A DNA stretch of 64,000 nucleotides from Bifidobacterium sp. GTDB taxonomy: Bacteria; Actinomycetota; Actinomycetes; Actinomycetales; Bifidobacteriaceae. The DNA lies in the NCBI RefSeq assembly GCF_022647885.1, contig NZ_JALCLM010000001.1, forward strand, positions 1,054,001 through 1,118,000, written 5' to 3'. Shown piece after piece: positions 24,101 through 33,262 of the stretch; position 1 is the first letter of the stretch, and the number at the start of each line of letters is the position of its first letter. The translations under genes and the position numbers were made by a program. Under the pieces are notes generated by a model. It did not search any database. It was not told where the DNA came from and was given only the letters and a program-made list of their open reading frames with translations.

Positions 24101-26404
24101 ATGCTTAGCTTTCTACGGCGTCGCAAGACTGGGGATAACAATGCAACGGAGCAACCATCAGAGGTGATTCATCAACAGAAGACTGTTCCTGATAGCGAGC
24201 AGAATGTTGCTTCATCAGGTAATGGACCTGAACCCACCTTGGTGTTGGCCAAGACACGATTCTCAACGTGGACGTATGTGGCGCTTTTCGTAATCTTAGA
24301 TATTATTGGCGTTGGCTTGTTGCAATGGGGCGTTACTATTTCAAGCTCTCGTGTCGCTCTATCGAGCCCACTCATTGGCTTTTGGGGATTCATCTCTAGT
24401 ATGTGGAGTGAAGGGCGCTTTGTCTTCATTCTTAATTTGATCATTCTGAGTATGATTTATCTGATCATTCTGATGATTTGTAATCGATTTTGGGTTGCTT
24501 CTCCAATATTTCTGACTATTTGTGCCGGCGTAGCCGTTGCTGAACATCTCAAAGCAGTTTCACGGTACGAAGCAATCATGCCCGCTGATTTGAACTTTCT
24601 ACAATCAAATACCGGTAATATTGTCAGCTTTTTGCCGGCGGGAGCACAGTGGACAATAGTCTGGGCAGTGGTGTCTATAGTAGTGCTGATCGCCTTATGC
24701 GTATTTATTAACCGCATGGACCTGCGCAGAGGCAGAGTATTTACCACATCTGATAAACGTATCGGTGCTATTTGCAGAGTCATGTTTATTTTGGTGCCAG
24801 CCATGGCCTTGACGTTATTTGCTCAGTCTGTAAGTACCGTAGGCACTTGGTCGTATTCAATGTCGAAAACAATGGGCGATATCCCATCAATGTGGGACTC
24901 TGTTTACGATGCTCAGCGTAATGGGACGCTTGTGGCTTTCATGCGCCAACTTAATCCAAAGGTGATGGACGAGCCCAGCGGATACAGCGAAGCCAACATG
25001 AAAAAAGTGGCAAAACGATATCAGCAAGAAGCAGAACAAATCAACACTTCTCGGAGCAGTTATCTCAATGACAGCACCGTGATTTATGTGTTGTCAGAGT
25101 CCTTCTCCGATCCGACGAGGGTTCCTGGAATCTCCATCAATAAAGACCCAATGCCGAATATCCGGTCAATTAAGCAACAAACGACAAGCGGTTTGATGCT
25201 CTCCTCAGGTTATGGCGGTGGCACCGCGAATCTCGAGTTTCAGCAGATTACCGGTTTAAGCATGGCAAATTTCGATGCCTCGTTGACCAGCCCCTACCAA
25301 CAGTTAGTGCCATCGCTCTCATGGACTCCAACTATTAATCAAATTTGGGGCAGCTCAAAAAATTCTTTGGCCTTCCACCCCTATGAGTCCTCGATGTATT
25401 CGCGTGCAGTGAACTACAAGAAATTCGGTTTCTCGAATTTCTATACGCTCGACGGTGAGAATCAGATCCAATATCAGAACAAGATTGATCAGTCTCCATA
25501 TGTAAGCGATGAATCTGCCTACAACAGTGCTCTTGGGAAAATCACGTCGGGGAATACCAGTCAGTTCCTGCAAATCATTACTATGCAGAACCATATGCCT
25601 TACAACAACTGGTATAACAACAACGAGTTTAAGGTAACAGCATCGACGGGTGCGAGTGCTCTGGGGAGTGACGAAACCATGTCAATTGACACCTATGCTA
25701 AAGGTGTCAGCATTACTGATACCGCTACCAAGTCTTTCTTGAATTCATTGAATGCAATTGATAAGCCTATAACTGTGGTGTTCTATGGCGATCATTTACC
25801 AGGAATCTACACCACTGCTGGAGCAGATGCCAATAACTCCTTAGCATTACATGAGACGGACTATTTCATCTGGTCCAACGATGCTTCAACATCGAGTGAT
25901 ACGAAGCTCCAGGGGAGTAACTTTTCTTCGCCGAACTTCTTTATGGCTCAAACCGCTGAGCATATGAATGCTAAGGTGTCGCCATACTTAGCTTTCCTGA
26001 CTCAACTGCATAGCAAGATTGCTGCGATGGAGCCTCCTGTTGTTAATCAAATTCAGGGTTGGGACAGAATTCCAGAGGGACAGACTATATATCTCGATAA
26101 TTCTGGGAATCCAATGGACGCTACGACTTTCGATGCCAAGACTAAACAATTGGTCAACGACTATAAGTTGATTCAATATGACATCACTGCAGGTAATCAC
26201 TACTTGCAAGGAACTGGTTTTATGACAGCACCGTCAAAGGCCAGTGAAGAAAAGGCTGCGAAGGCGGCAGCGGCTAAGGCAGCTAAAGAGGCACAAAAGG
26301 CGGCTGAAAAGCAGAGCGCAAGCCAACAAGCACAGCCCAGTGAATCCACTACCTCGTCAAGTAGTGAATCTAGTGCCGGACAGACCTCCACAAGCGGTAA
26401 ATAA
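24101..26404 (+). CDS. LtaS-type lipoteichoic acid synthase family sulfatase
   Basis: A 767-residue polytopic enzyme. About five membrane helices fill residues 50-270. An extracellular sulfatase-fold domain follows, with VIYVLSESFSDP, the SSGYGGGTANLEFQ segment carrying the catalytic Thr, ITMQNHMPYN and VVFYGDHLPGIY for metal binding. Enzymes of this type transfer glycerol phosphate units from phosphatidylglycerol to build lipoteichoic acid, or act as primases or related phosphotransferases. The C-terminal 60 residues are an Ala/Lys-rich helix with a Ser/Thr-rich end, not usual in LtaS. The ATG at 24101 has CGGAG upstream; an in-frame ATG at 24023 is less likely. A dispersed repeat follows 14 nt downstream. 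Confidence 0.85.
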   Translation: MLSFLRRRKTGDNNATEQPSEVIHQQKTVPDSEQNVASSGNGPEPTLVLAKTRFSTWTYVALFVILDIIGVGLLQWGVTISSSRVALSSPLIGFWGFISSMWSEGRFVFILNLIILSMIYLIILMICNRFWVASPIFLTICAGVAVAEHLKAVSRYEAIMPADLNFLQSNTGNIVSFLPAGAQWTIVWAVVSIVVLIALCVFINRMDLRRGRVFTTSDKRIGAICRVMFILVPAMALTLFAQSVSTVGTWSYSMSKTMGDIPSMWDSVYDAQRNGTLVAFMRQLNPKVMDEPSGYSEANMKKVAKRYQQEAEQINTSRSSYLNDSTVIYVLSESFSDPTRVPGISINKDPMPNIRSIKQQTTSGLMLSSGYGGGTANLEFQQITGLSMANFDASLTSPYQQLVPSLSWTPTINQIWGSSKNSLAFHPYESSMYSRAVNYKKFGFSNFYTLDGENQIQYQNKIDQSPYVSDESAYNSALGKITSGNTSQFLQIITMQNHMPYNNWYNNNEFKVTASTGASALGSDETMSIDTYAKGVSITDTATKSFLNSLNAIDKPITVVFYGDHLPGIYTTAGADANNSLALHETDYFIWSNDASTSSDTKLQGSNFSSPNFFMAQTAEHMNAKVSPYLAFLTQLHSKIAAMEPPVVNQIQGWDRIPEGQTIYLDNSGNPMDATTFDAKTKQLVNDYKLIQYDITAGNHYLQGTGFMTAPSKASEEKAAKAAAAKAAKEAQKAAEKQSASQQAQPSESTTSSSSESSAGQTSTSGK

Positions 26405-26417
26405 GGCACCAGATTCT

Positions 26418-26519
26418 GTTTGTGTAGGGATTTTATCGGAGCAGACAATAGTGGCTACCGTAGTTGCAACGATTTCAGGAATAGATACTCGGTGTCTGGC
26501 TAAAATTCCCTACACAAAA
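26418..26519. repeat. 102-bp palindromic dispersed element, copy C
   Basis: The element runs from GTTTGTGTAGGGATTTTATC to AATTCCCTACACAAAA, 14 nt after the LtaS stop. Reversed, it has AGTAT at offset 31, as in copies A (reversed) and B. The word AAATCGTTG near offset 45 matches copy A within one base of register. It is about 11 bp shorter than the other three. Confidence 0.8.
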
Positions 26520-26541
26520 GCATGAAGCTCTGATTTGGCAC

Positions 26542-27306
26542 CTAAGCGTAGTAGAAATAGCCGGTTGCTGAGTCTGTTGTGCTCACTGATGTTGCTTTGA
26601 GGACTAATCCTTCGTAGTGTTGTGATGCGCTACCTATTCGTCCGCGTTCTAGGGTTCCTGTGATATGTACCCAACTGTCCGTTTGGGGTACTGCAGTCTG
26701 GCTGGCATCAATGGTAAAGCCAAAGGCTGTCATGTCTAGAACGCAGCAGGTCATCAGCATGCGTCCAGCAGAGTACTGTCCTTTTCCTAGTGAGGTACTG
26801 GTGCTGACTTGTCCATTAACGATGATGGTGTAGCCGAGATAACTATCAGCATGCTTATCAATCTGGTTGTACCAAAAACCATAATCATCATTACTGATGG
26901 TGATCATTTTGCGCTTGGTATCTAATCCAGGAAGTGACGAGGTGTTGCTCGTATTGGATATTGCGATAGCTCGACTGCCAGCGAAAGCTTGTAATGACTG
27001 TGACGATGATATCGGCAGCAAAAATAGCAGTGAGGGAATTACCAGTAGGGTGAAGCTTGCCAGCAGGGTATTAGCATTCGCAGAGAACACGCCATTAAAT
27101 GCTCCTATTGCAAGAGCAACAACTACTACGATCGCAAGTATCATATATGGCAAGCTTCGCGGTGTTACGAAAGATCGATAGCGGCCCGTAATGATGAGCA
27201 GACTTATGGATGTGGCCAGTAATAGCAGGCAGAAGCCTTCAATACGATTAAGTAGTTTTGCGGTCTTAGGCTCTGTGACTGTGAGTGGTGTAAGAGTGGT
27301 GCTCAT
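26542..27306 (-). CDS. TIGR03943-family (YcgQ-like) membrane protein
   Basis: A 254-residue protein with two to three N-terminal membrane helices (IEGFCLLLLATSISLLI, LPYMILAIVVVVALAIG, LLASFTLLVIPSLLFLLP) and an extracellular C-terminal domain. That domain contains the family's conserved C-C motif (RMLMTCCVLDMTAFGF) and WVHITGTLE. The family is nearly always paired with a COG0701 permease, as here. Its start overlaps the permease stop by ATGA. My recollection of comparative-genomics work links this pair to COG0523 and Zur regulons, which suits the position here, but I see no clear Zur box before it. Function unknown. Confidence 0.82.
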   Translation of the reverse strand: MSTTLTPLTVTEPKTAKLLNRIEGFCLLLLATSISLLIITGRYRSFVTPRSLPYMILAIVVVVALAIGAFNGVFSANANTLLASFTLLVIPSLLFLLPISSSQSLQAFAGSRAIAISNTSNTSSLPGLDTKRKMITISNDDYGFWYNQIDKHADSYLGYTIIVNGQVSTSTSLGKGQYSAGRMLMTCCVLDMTAFGFTIDASQTAVPQTDSWVHITGTLERGRIGSASQHYEGLVLKATSVSTTDSATGYFYYA

Positions 27307-28418
27307 CCGATCACTCCTTGGATAGCGGCAACTATGAGCATCAGAGAAAAACAGATAATACTTACTGTGATTCCCAGTCTCCACACAAAACGACGTGTAA
27401 ACATGGAACGAAGCATCAACACATTCTTCAAGTCCATTATTGGACCGAATACCAAGAAACCTAGAATTGCAGGAGTGGGAAATAGCGTACTGATACTACG
27501 TGCAATTACTGCATCTGAAGATGAGCATAACGAACTAAGAAACGCCAAGGCCATCATCGCAATAATGGCTACTGGTGTTCCATATCCTTGCAACCACGAC
27601 GGTGCTGATGACCCAGCGAATGCTCGTACGCTGGATGCGACCACAATACCCATCATCATGTAGGGGAGGATGGTGTAGAGATCATCATGTATGTGCTGTA
27701 GATAGTTGCGGGCATGATTGCTGAAGTTGCTGTGCGTCGACTCTTTGACATGGTTATCTGAGTGCAGGGCATGATGAGTGCAGGCAACATCAGGTGTGTT
27801 GACGCAAACTCCACAATTGTCAACTGCTGAGAGCGGAGCAGTTGCATGAGTAGTGATCCTCATGGTGCTGTCGCTTTCGATGTCGCGAAGTAACTGGTGA
27901 TTGGCAGGAACAATAACGAAGCTAATGCCCACGAGGAGAGCAACAAGGACGCCAAAACTGACTCTGCTGATGGTCATCAAGGGGGAGTCTGGGAATGCAA
28001 ACCACGTTGACCATATGACAATCGGATTGATAACAGGAGCTGCGCAAAGAAAGACTATCGCAGCAGGCAGTGGTACACCCTTGCTGTGCAAACGTGAAAA
28101 TACTGGCACTGTGGCACAGTCGCACACAGGGATACAGAATCCTGCAAACAGCGCTACTAACATACCCAGCACAGTGGATTTCGGGAAGTGGGCTTCTATG
28201 AACTCTTGGGTGACAAAAGTTTCGACTGCCGCTGAGATGAGTATGCCTATCAACAGGAATGGCAGTGCCTGTAACAACAAACCAACCACACCTGTAAGAA
28301 TGATGGTCATTGGGAAGCCAGAGGTGTCAATCAGTGGTGAGGCAACGATAATTCCCCCAACTAGGAAGATACCTAGAAGGAATGTTTGAAAGCTAAACTG
28401 GAATCTGCTGCGCATCAC
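27303..28418 (-). CDS. COG0701/UPF0718 permease with His/Cys-rich loop
   Basis: A 371-residue permease with eight to ten membrane helices in two halves. The conserved first-half motif FCIPVCDCATVPVF carries three cysteines. The central cytoplasmic or periplasmic loop is rich in possible metal ligands: CGVCVN, then ACTHHALHSDNH, and HARNYLQHIHDD. The second half has the SSLCSSSDAVIA and GPIMDLKNVLML motifs of the family. It probably moves a metal ion or metal-bound compound together with the TIGR03943 protein. The 134-bp upstream region contains the dyad GTGATATAACATCAC (about 28513-28527). That dyad differs from the Zur boxes in spacing. Confidence 0.82.
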   Translation of the reverse strand: MMRSRFQFSFQTFLLGIFLVGGIIVASPLIDTSGFPMTIILTGVVGLLLQALPFLLIGILISAAVETFVTQEFIEAHFPKSTVLGMLVALFAGFCIPVCDCATVPVFSRLHSKGVPLPAAIVFLCAAPVINPIVIWSTWFAFPDSPLMTISRVSFGVLVALLVGISFVIVPANHQLLRDIESDSTMRITTHATAPLSAVDNCGVCVNTPDVACTHHALHSDNHVKESTHSNFSNHARNYLQHIHDDLYTILPYMMMGIVVASSVRAFAGSSAPSWLQGYGTPVAIIAMMALAFLSSLCSSSDAVIARSISTLFPTPAILGFLVFGPIMDLKNVLMLRSMFTRRFVWRLGITVSIICFSLMLIVAAIQGVIG

Positions 28419-28552
28419 ATCGAGTATTGTATATCGGGCCTCAATAATTCATCTGAGTGGAACGTTGCAGTGTGATATAGACAAGACTTACGAGCGCCGT
28501 TATGCAGTGCTCTGAGGTGATATAACATCACACGAACAAAAGGCAAGTGCCC

Positions 28553-29125
28553 TCACTCTTGCTCCGTGTGTTTGCGTGCTTGAAGTTTTCCGCCTTTGAC
28601 ACTGACTCTGTCGAATACCGATTGGTTGAATTTCGTCAGTGCAGCAGCGAAATTGGATATTTCACTTGTTGACCAGTCAGCAAGCACTGTGGAGAGTGCG
28701 CCAAGGTTTCTGTGCCGTTGTTTTTCAAGTCTTTCGGCTCCTTTATCGGAAATAGTGAACTTTCTGGCAAGGCCTCCATCGGGGTCTGCTATTCGTTCAA
28801 TAATCCCGTCACGTCTCATTGCTGCGGTCTGACGGTTGAGTGTAGATGCGTCGAGTCCGGTTACCTCACTGAGCTCGCTGATGCTCATTGCTTGGTGTTC
28901 AAGACTGACCAAGAGAATATATGCACTTCGGTCGAGAATACCAATTTGAGGATCTCGGAATCCGGCAATTCGGGTGAGTTTTTTGCCGAGCAACAAAGAT
29001 TCGTATTCTATAGAAACGATGTCTTCCAACAAGCGAGGATCGTTCGCGCTGTTGCTGTCGCGTTCCTTGTCGTCATTGGCAGTGGAGTCGATGGCAATGT
29101 CCTTATTGGAGGTCTCATCGTTCAT
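28553..29125 (-). CDS. MarR-family transcriptional regulator
   Basis: A 190-residue winged-helix regulator. After a ~30-residue acidic N-terminal extension comes the MarR core: QAMSISELSEVTGLDASTLNRQTAAMRRDGIIERIADPDGGLARKFTISDKGAERL, with the recognition helix and the wing DPDGGLARKF. It is divergently transcribed from an MFS exporter, the usual layout for a MarR regulator that represses both itself and a drug pump. Two palindromes in the intergenic region are candidate operators. Confidence 0.88.
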   Translation of the reverse strand: MNDETSNKDIAIDSTANDDKERDSNSANDPRLLEDIVSIEYESLLLGKKLTRIAGFRDPQIGILDRSAYILLVSLEHQAMSISELSEVTGLDASTLNRQTAAMRRDGIIERIADPDGGLARKFTISDKGAERLEKQRHRNLGALSTVLADWSTSEISNFAAALTKFNQSVFDRVSVKGGKLQARKHTEQE

Positions 29126-29162
29126 CGAAGTCTCCTTTGTTCTTGAAAGTTACCGTTCAGTA

Positions 29163-29226
29163 TACAACACCATATGCGTTGTACATGACTTGTGTATTAT
29201 ACATAAATATGTATTATGCATAATAC
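29163..29226. promoter_or_regulatory. Candidate MarR operators between regulator and MFS genes
   Basis: Two dyads are seen. TACAAC-N9-GTTGTA lies at 29163-29183, and a perfect 16-bp palindrome GTATTATGCATAATAC at 29211-29226. The AT-rich stretch between them repeats TGTATTAT and contains several -10-like words. Both sites lie between the MarR start and the MFS ribosome site. Confidence 0.55.
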
Positions 29227-29314
29227 GTGTATATTGCACATCATGAGGATCTCGGCTGGTATCAGCTGCCTTATTCTTAAGAAGTTTGAATTCAACAAAG
29301 GATGTAAGCTGCGC

Positions 29315-30739
29315 ATGCAGAATTCTAAACAACAAGCAATCACCCAGCACACGAGCAAACCTGGGGTGATTTTGGCAGTATTAGCTGCCGCTGGAATAAC
29401 GTCGTCATTGACGCAAACCTTAGTGATACCACTTGTCGGTGAGCTACCGAAGCTATTTGCTGCCGACCCCTCGGTGACCGCATGGGCAGTAACGATTACC
29501 TTGTTGACTGGGGCGGTAGGGATGCCAATTCTTGGCAAATTGGCAGATACCTATGGCAAACGGCGAATGCTACTTATCGCGTTACTGCCTCTGATTGTAG
29601 GTTCGGTGATTTGCGCTACAGCACCGAACATCACGATGATGATACTCGGCAGAGGATTGCAAGGCATTGCCACAGGTATGGTGCCGCTTGGCATCAGCTT
29701 GCTCCATGATGTGTTGCCACCTAAGCGGGTAGGTACAGCAATTGCATTGATGAGCTCATCGATGGGCATCGGTGGTGCGTTAGGATTGCCAGCGTCGGCA
29801 GCTGTCATCCAATACGTCAGTTGGCGTGGTCTTTTTTGGATTGATTTCGCTATAGCCGGGATAATATTTGTACTTATTTTTGTACTGATTCCAAAGCCTC
29901 ATCACACCCCGATATATGCCCCCTTTGATTTCTTGGGTGCGATTGGGTTGGGCGGAGCATTGCTGTGCCTCTTGCTAGGCATCATCAAGGGTAGTTCATG
30001 GGGTTGGTCGAGTGCCGGAATCATTGGACTTTTTGTCGGTGCTGTGGTGCTGACTTTGCTCTGGGGTTGGTGGGAGCTACGGCACACTAATCCTTTAGTG
30101 GATTTGCGTATTACCAGAAGAAGAAATGTTCTGGTTACTAACATCGCCTCGATTTTCATCGGATTCGCTATGTATGCTCAATCGTTACTACTGCCTCAAC
30201 TGATGGAGTTGCCAACATCCACGGGTTATGGACTTGGACAAACTATGCTCCAAATGGGACTTTGGATGGCACCAAGCGGTTTCGCAATGATGGCAGTCTC
30301 TTCGCTTGGCGCAAAGCTCACGGCAAGGCGAGGAGCCAAAACCACTTTAATCTGTGGAGCGCTGGTAATGGCTGTAGGTTATGGCTGTGCAAGCCTGCTG
30401 ATGCATTCACTGATCGGACTGATGATTTCCTCGTGTATCGGCAGTATGGGAACTGGACTGGCGTTTGGAGCGATGCCGACTCTTATTATGAATGGAGTGC
30501 CCCCAACTGAGAAGGCATCTTCGAACAGCTTTAATACGGTGATGCGCTCAATCGGTACTTCAGTTTCTTCTGCTGTTATCGCGGCAATTCTAGCGGGAAC
30601 GAGTATTACGGTACGCGGCAGCAGTATTCCTACACTTACAGGATTTAGGACTGGCTTGCTTGCAGGGTGTCTGATGGCCATAATCGCTGCTGTCATCGCG
30701 TTGCTTATTAGTGCGAAATCTCAACGTAATGCGCGTTAG
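29315..30739 (+). CDS. MFS drug/solute exporter, DHA2-like (14 helices)
   Basis: A 474-residue membrane protein with about 14 helices. Motif A is present as GKLADTYGKRRMLL, with the motif C-like region RGLQGIATGMVPLGISLLHDVLPPKRVG and further GALGLPASA. The domain layout matches proton-driven DHA2 efflux pumps. The ATG at 29315 is chosen for AAAGGA about 11 nt upstream; an in-frame ATG at 29216 lies within the operator palindrome. Regulation by the divergent MarR is likely. Substrate unknown. Confidence 0.87.
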   Translation: MQNSKQQAITQHTSKPGVILAVLAAAGITSSLTQTLVIPLVGELPKLFAADPSVTAWAVTITLLTGAVGMPILGKLADTYGKRRMLLIALLPLIVGSVICATAPNITMMILGRGLQGIATGMVPLGISLLHDVLPPKRVGTAIALMSSSMGIGGALGLPASAAVIQYVSWRGLFWIDFAIAGIIFVLIFVLIPKPHHTPIYAPFDFLGAIGLGGALLCLLLGIIKGSSWGWSSAGIIGLFVGAVVLTLLWGWWELRHTNPLVDLRITRRRNVLVTNIASIFIGFAMYAQSLLLPQLMELPTSTGYGLGQTMLQMGLWMAPSGFAMMAVSSLGAKLTARRGAKTTLICGALVMAVGYGCASLLMHSLIGLMISSCIGSMGTGLAFGAMPTLIMNGVPPTEKASSNSFNTVMRSIGTSVSSAVIAAILAGTSITVRGSSIPTLTGFRTGLLAGCLMAIIAAVIALLISAKSQRNAR

Positions 30740-30771
30740 GGGTGCAAGTAGCAGAAAACATATTGTTATAA

Positions 30772-30825
30772 CAGGTGAGGGGTGTGAGCAACCCGTTGTT
30801 ATGGATTGCTCACACCCCTCACCTG
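30772..30825. terminator. Bidirectional terminator between MFS gene and purD
   Basis: A perfect 20-bp stem (arms beginning CAGGTGAGGGGTGTGAGCAA) with a 14-nt loop lies between the convergent MFS and purD genes, 33 nt and 42 nt from the two stop codons. A TATTTT tract follows on the plus strand. It probably ends both transcripts. Confidence 0.85.
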
Positions 30826-30866
30826 AGTATTTTGTAAGAGTTTGTAAGTGTTTGAATTTCTTTGTT

Positions 30867-32138
30867 TTACAGCGCTTTAGCACCAATATCTTTACGATAG
30901 AACATGCCAGTGGTGTCTAGCTCATCGAGAATACGGTAAACCTTACGTTGCGCGTCTTCGATGGTGTCGCCTGAGGACTCAAGCAGCAGCACACGTCCCG
31001 ACGATGTGAGCAGCTGTGTAGTAGTTTGCTCGGAGTTTGCGACTCCCGCATAGTAGACGTGGGAGCTGTCATCCACGGAAATATCCGGAATTGGCGCGCC
31101 GGTCACCGTATTATTTGGGTACCCTTGGGCAGCAAGTACGACGCCCAATGTCGCACCTTCTGTTTTCCAAGTGAACTCTGGTTGTTGCCCTTCAAGAAGA
31201 GCGTTGATGCCAGCGCCAAAATCAGATTCTAAACGAGGGAGAACTACTTCTGTCTCGGGATCACCAAAACGTGCATTGTATTCAATTACCTTCGGACCAT
31301 CAGCAGTGGCGATAAGTCCTGCATACAAGATGCCCGTAAACGGCACACCTTCATCAACCATTGCTTGAGCAGTTGGCTTAATAATGGTTTCAATTGCTGT
31401 GTCAATCACATCCTGACTGATCTGGGGGACAGGACTATATGCTCCCATACCGCCGGTGTTGGGACCTTCATCACCGTCATATGCGCGCTTATGGTCCTGC
31501 GAAATAGGCATAGGCCAGAATTCATCGTCGCGAACGAAGCTCATCAGTGAAAACTCTTGGCCTTCAAGATAGTCCTCGATAACCACCTTGGCTCCGGCTA
31601 GACCAAAACGGTGATCAACAAAAATCTCGTCAAGAGCTTCAAAAGCGTCCTCAACACTCATGGCGACGGTGACGCCTTTACCTGCTGCTAAACCATCAGC
31701 TTTCACCACAATAGGAGCACCATGATCATGAACATACTGTTTTGCTCGATCGAGGTCATCAAAAGTTTCATAAGCTGCGGTCGGGATATTATGGCGTTCC
31801 ATCAGTCGTTTGGCGAAGTCTTTGGATCCTTCAATCTGCGCTGCAGCTTTATTAGGACCAAAAGCTTTAATGCCTGCCTGCGCGAAACCGTCGACTATAC
31901 CTTCCATCAGGGGGACTTCGGGTCCAACGAATACCCAGTCGATGTCGTTCTCGCGAACGAAATCAATCAGAGCAGCATGGTTACTTTGTGCAAGTTGGCT
32001 GGTATGAATACCGTCACGTTCCATACCAGGGTTACCAGGGGAGCAATACACTGCATCGACACTCTCGCCCTTGAGCAAGGTATAAGCAACTGCATGCTCA
32101 CGAGCACCTGAGCCGATAACCAAAACCTTCTGTCCCAT
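30867..32138 (-). CDS. purD: Phosphoribosylamine-glycine ligase (GAR synthetase)
   Basis: It joins glycine to phosphoribosylamine with ATP in the second step of purine synthesis. MGQKVLVIGSGAREHAV is the N-terminal signature. The ATP-grasp region has PIVVKADGLAAGKGVTVA, EGQEFSLMSF, QDHKRAYDGDEGPNTGGMGAYSP and IEYNARFGDPETEVVLPRL. It has 423 residues. The ATG at 32138 has GAGAGGA upstream; a longer in-frame reading to 32282 overlaps the purM 3' end and is rejected. It is the last gene of the purT-C-L-F-M-D run. Confidence 0.96.
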   Translation of the reverse strand: MGQKVLVIGSGAREHAVAYTLLKGESVDAVYCSPGNPGMERDGIHTSQLAQSNHAALIDFVRENDIDWVFVGPEVPLMEGIVDGFAQAGIKAFGPNKAAAQIEGSKDFAKRLMERHNIPTAAYETFDDLDRAKQYVHDHGAPIVVKADGLAAGKGVTVAMSVEDAFEALDEIFVDHRFGLAGAKVVIEDYLEGQEFSLMSFVRDDEFWPMPISQDHKRAYDGDEGPNTGGMGAYSPVPQISQDVIDTAIETIIKPTAQAMVDEGVPFTGILYAGLIATADGPKVIEYNARFGDPETEVVLPRLESDFGAGINALLEGQQPEFTWKTEGATLGVVLAAQGYPNNTVTGAPIPDISVDDSSHVYYAGVANSEQTTTQLLTSSGRVLLLESSGDTIEDAQRKVYRILDELDTTGMFYRKDIGAKAL

Positions 32139-32184
32139 GTGATTTTCCTCTCCAAAGCTCTCAGAACTTGAATGCGTCGTTGAA

Positions 32185-33225
32185 TCAGATGCCGTGACGT
32201 AATTCCACGCGCGCGCCATTATCCTTGATGATTCTGCCGACCACATAATGTGCTTCGTTTGCTTCATCGAGAATTCTGCCAACCTCAGCGGCTTTGGCGG
32301 GGCTGACCATGAGCACCATGCCGATGCCCATATTGAAAATGTTATACATTTCTAGCGCTTCGACGTGACCATACTCCTGCAGAATGCGGAAGATAGGTGG
32401 AACATCCCAGCTGTCAATATCGAAGGCTGCAGCAAGGCCTTCTGGAATAATGCGAGGTACTTTTTCAACAAAGCCGCCGCCAGTAATATGTGCTACTCCG
32501 TTGAGAACATCAGCTGCAAAAAGAGGTTTAAGAGCTTTGGCATAAATTCTTGTGGGTTTGAGCAACTCATCAGCAAGAGTTAAACCTTCAAGCTCGGGGA
32601 GTTTAGTATCTACGGTGAAATCAGAGTCTTTGAACAATGCTTTGCGCACTAATGAGAAACCGTTGGAATGCACTCCGGAGGAGGGGAGACCGATTATCAC
32701 ATCGCCCTCTTGTATGGCGCTGCCGTCAATAATCTTGCTTTTTTCGACCACGCCTACCGTGAATCCGGCCAAGTCGTATTCATCGGCGTCATACATATCG
32801 GGCATCTCTGCAGTTTCACCACCAACGAGCGCGGCACCTGCTTCGACGCAACCATCTGTCACACCCTTAACAACCTGTTCAAGAAGTTCAGGATCATTTT
32901 TACCGCAAGCAATGTAATCCAAGAAGAAGATTGGTTCAGCACCTTGAGCAAGAATGTCATTCACACACATGGCCACACAGTCCATACCAATAGTGTCATG
33001 TCTTCCCGCAGCTTTTGCCACCAGAAGTTTGGTCCCTACTCCGTCAGTTCCTGAAACAAGAACAGGCTGCTGGTAGTTCAGTGAAGAAAGATCGAAAAGT
33101 CCACCAAAACCTCCGATGCCACCGGCTCCTTGGCGAGCTGTGCGTGCAACATGGCGCTGGATTCGGTTGACAACTTCGTAACCAGCTTCGACGCTCACAC
33201 CGGCGTTCTCATAAGCTGTTGGCAT
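32185..33225 (-). CDS. purM: Phosphoribosylformylglycinamidine cyclo-ligase (AIR synthetase)
   Basis: It closes the imidazole ring, converting FGAM to AIR with [14 protein letters not shown], the [22 protein letters not shown] region, [14 protein letters not shown] and [16 protein letters not shown] are the family motifs. The length of 346 residues is normal. The ATG at 33225 has AAGGAAGG upstream. It lies 37 nt after purF. Confidence 0.96.
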   Translation of the reverse strand: MPTAYENAGVSVEAGYEVVNRIQRHVARTARQGAGGIGGFGGLFDLSSLNYQQPVLVSGTDGVGTKLLVAKAAGRHDTIGMDCVAMCVNDILAQGAEPIFFLDYIACGKNDPELLEQVVKGVTDGCVEAGAALVGGETAEMPDMYDADEYDLAGFTVGVVEKSKIIDGSAIQEGDVIIGLPSSGVHSNGFSLVRKALFKDSDFTVDTKLPELEGLTLADELLKPTRIYAKALKPLFAADVLNGVAHITGGGFVEKVPRIIPEGLAAAFDIDSWDVPPIFRILQEYGHVEALEMYNIFNMGIGMVLMVSPAKAAEVGRILDEANEAHYVVGRIIKDNGARVELRHGI

Positions 33226-33262
33226 GAATGACCTTCCTTAAATATGACGTTGGGGTAATGCA

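Noticed and set aside
28513-28527. GTGATATAACATCAC before the permease as a third Zur box
   Set aside because: The arms are closer together than in boxes 1 and 2 and the centre differs. I kept it as an unassigned dyad.
32139-32282. N-terminal extension of PurD to 32282
   Set aside because: The extension would overlap the purM 3' end, and the ATG at 32138 has a good ribosome site and the conserved MGQKVLVIGSGAREHA start.
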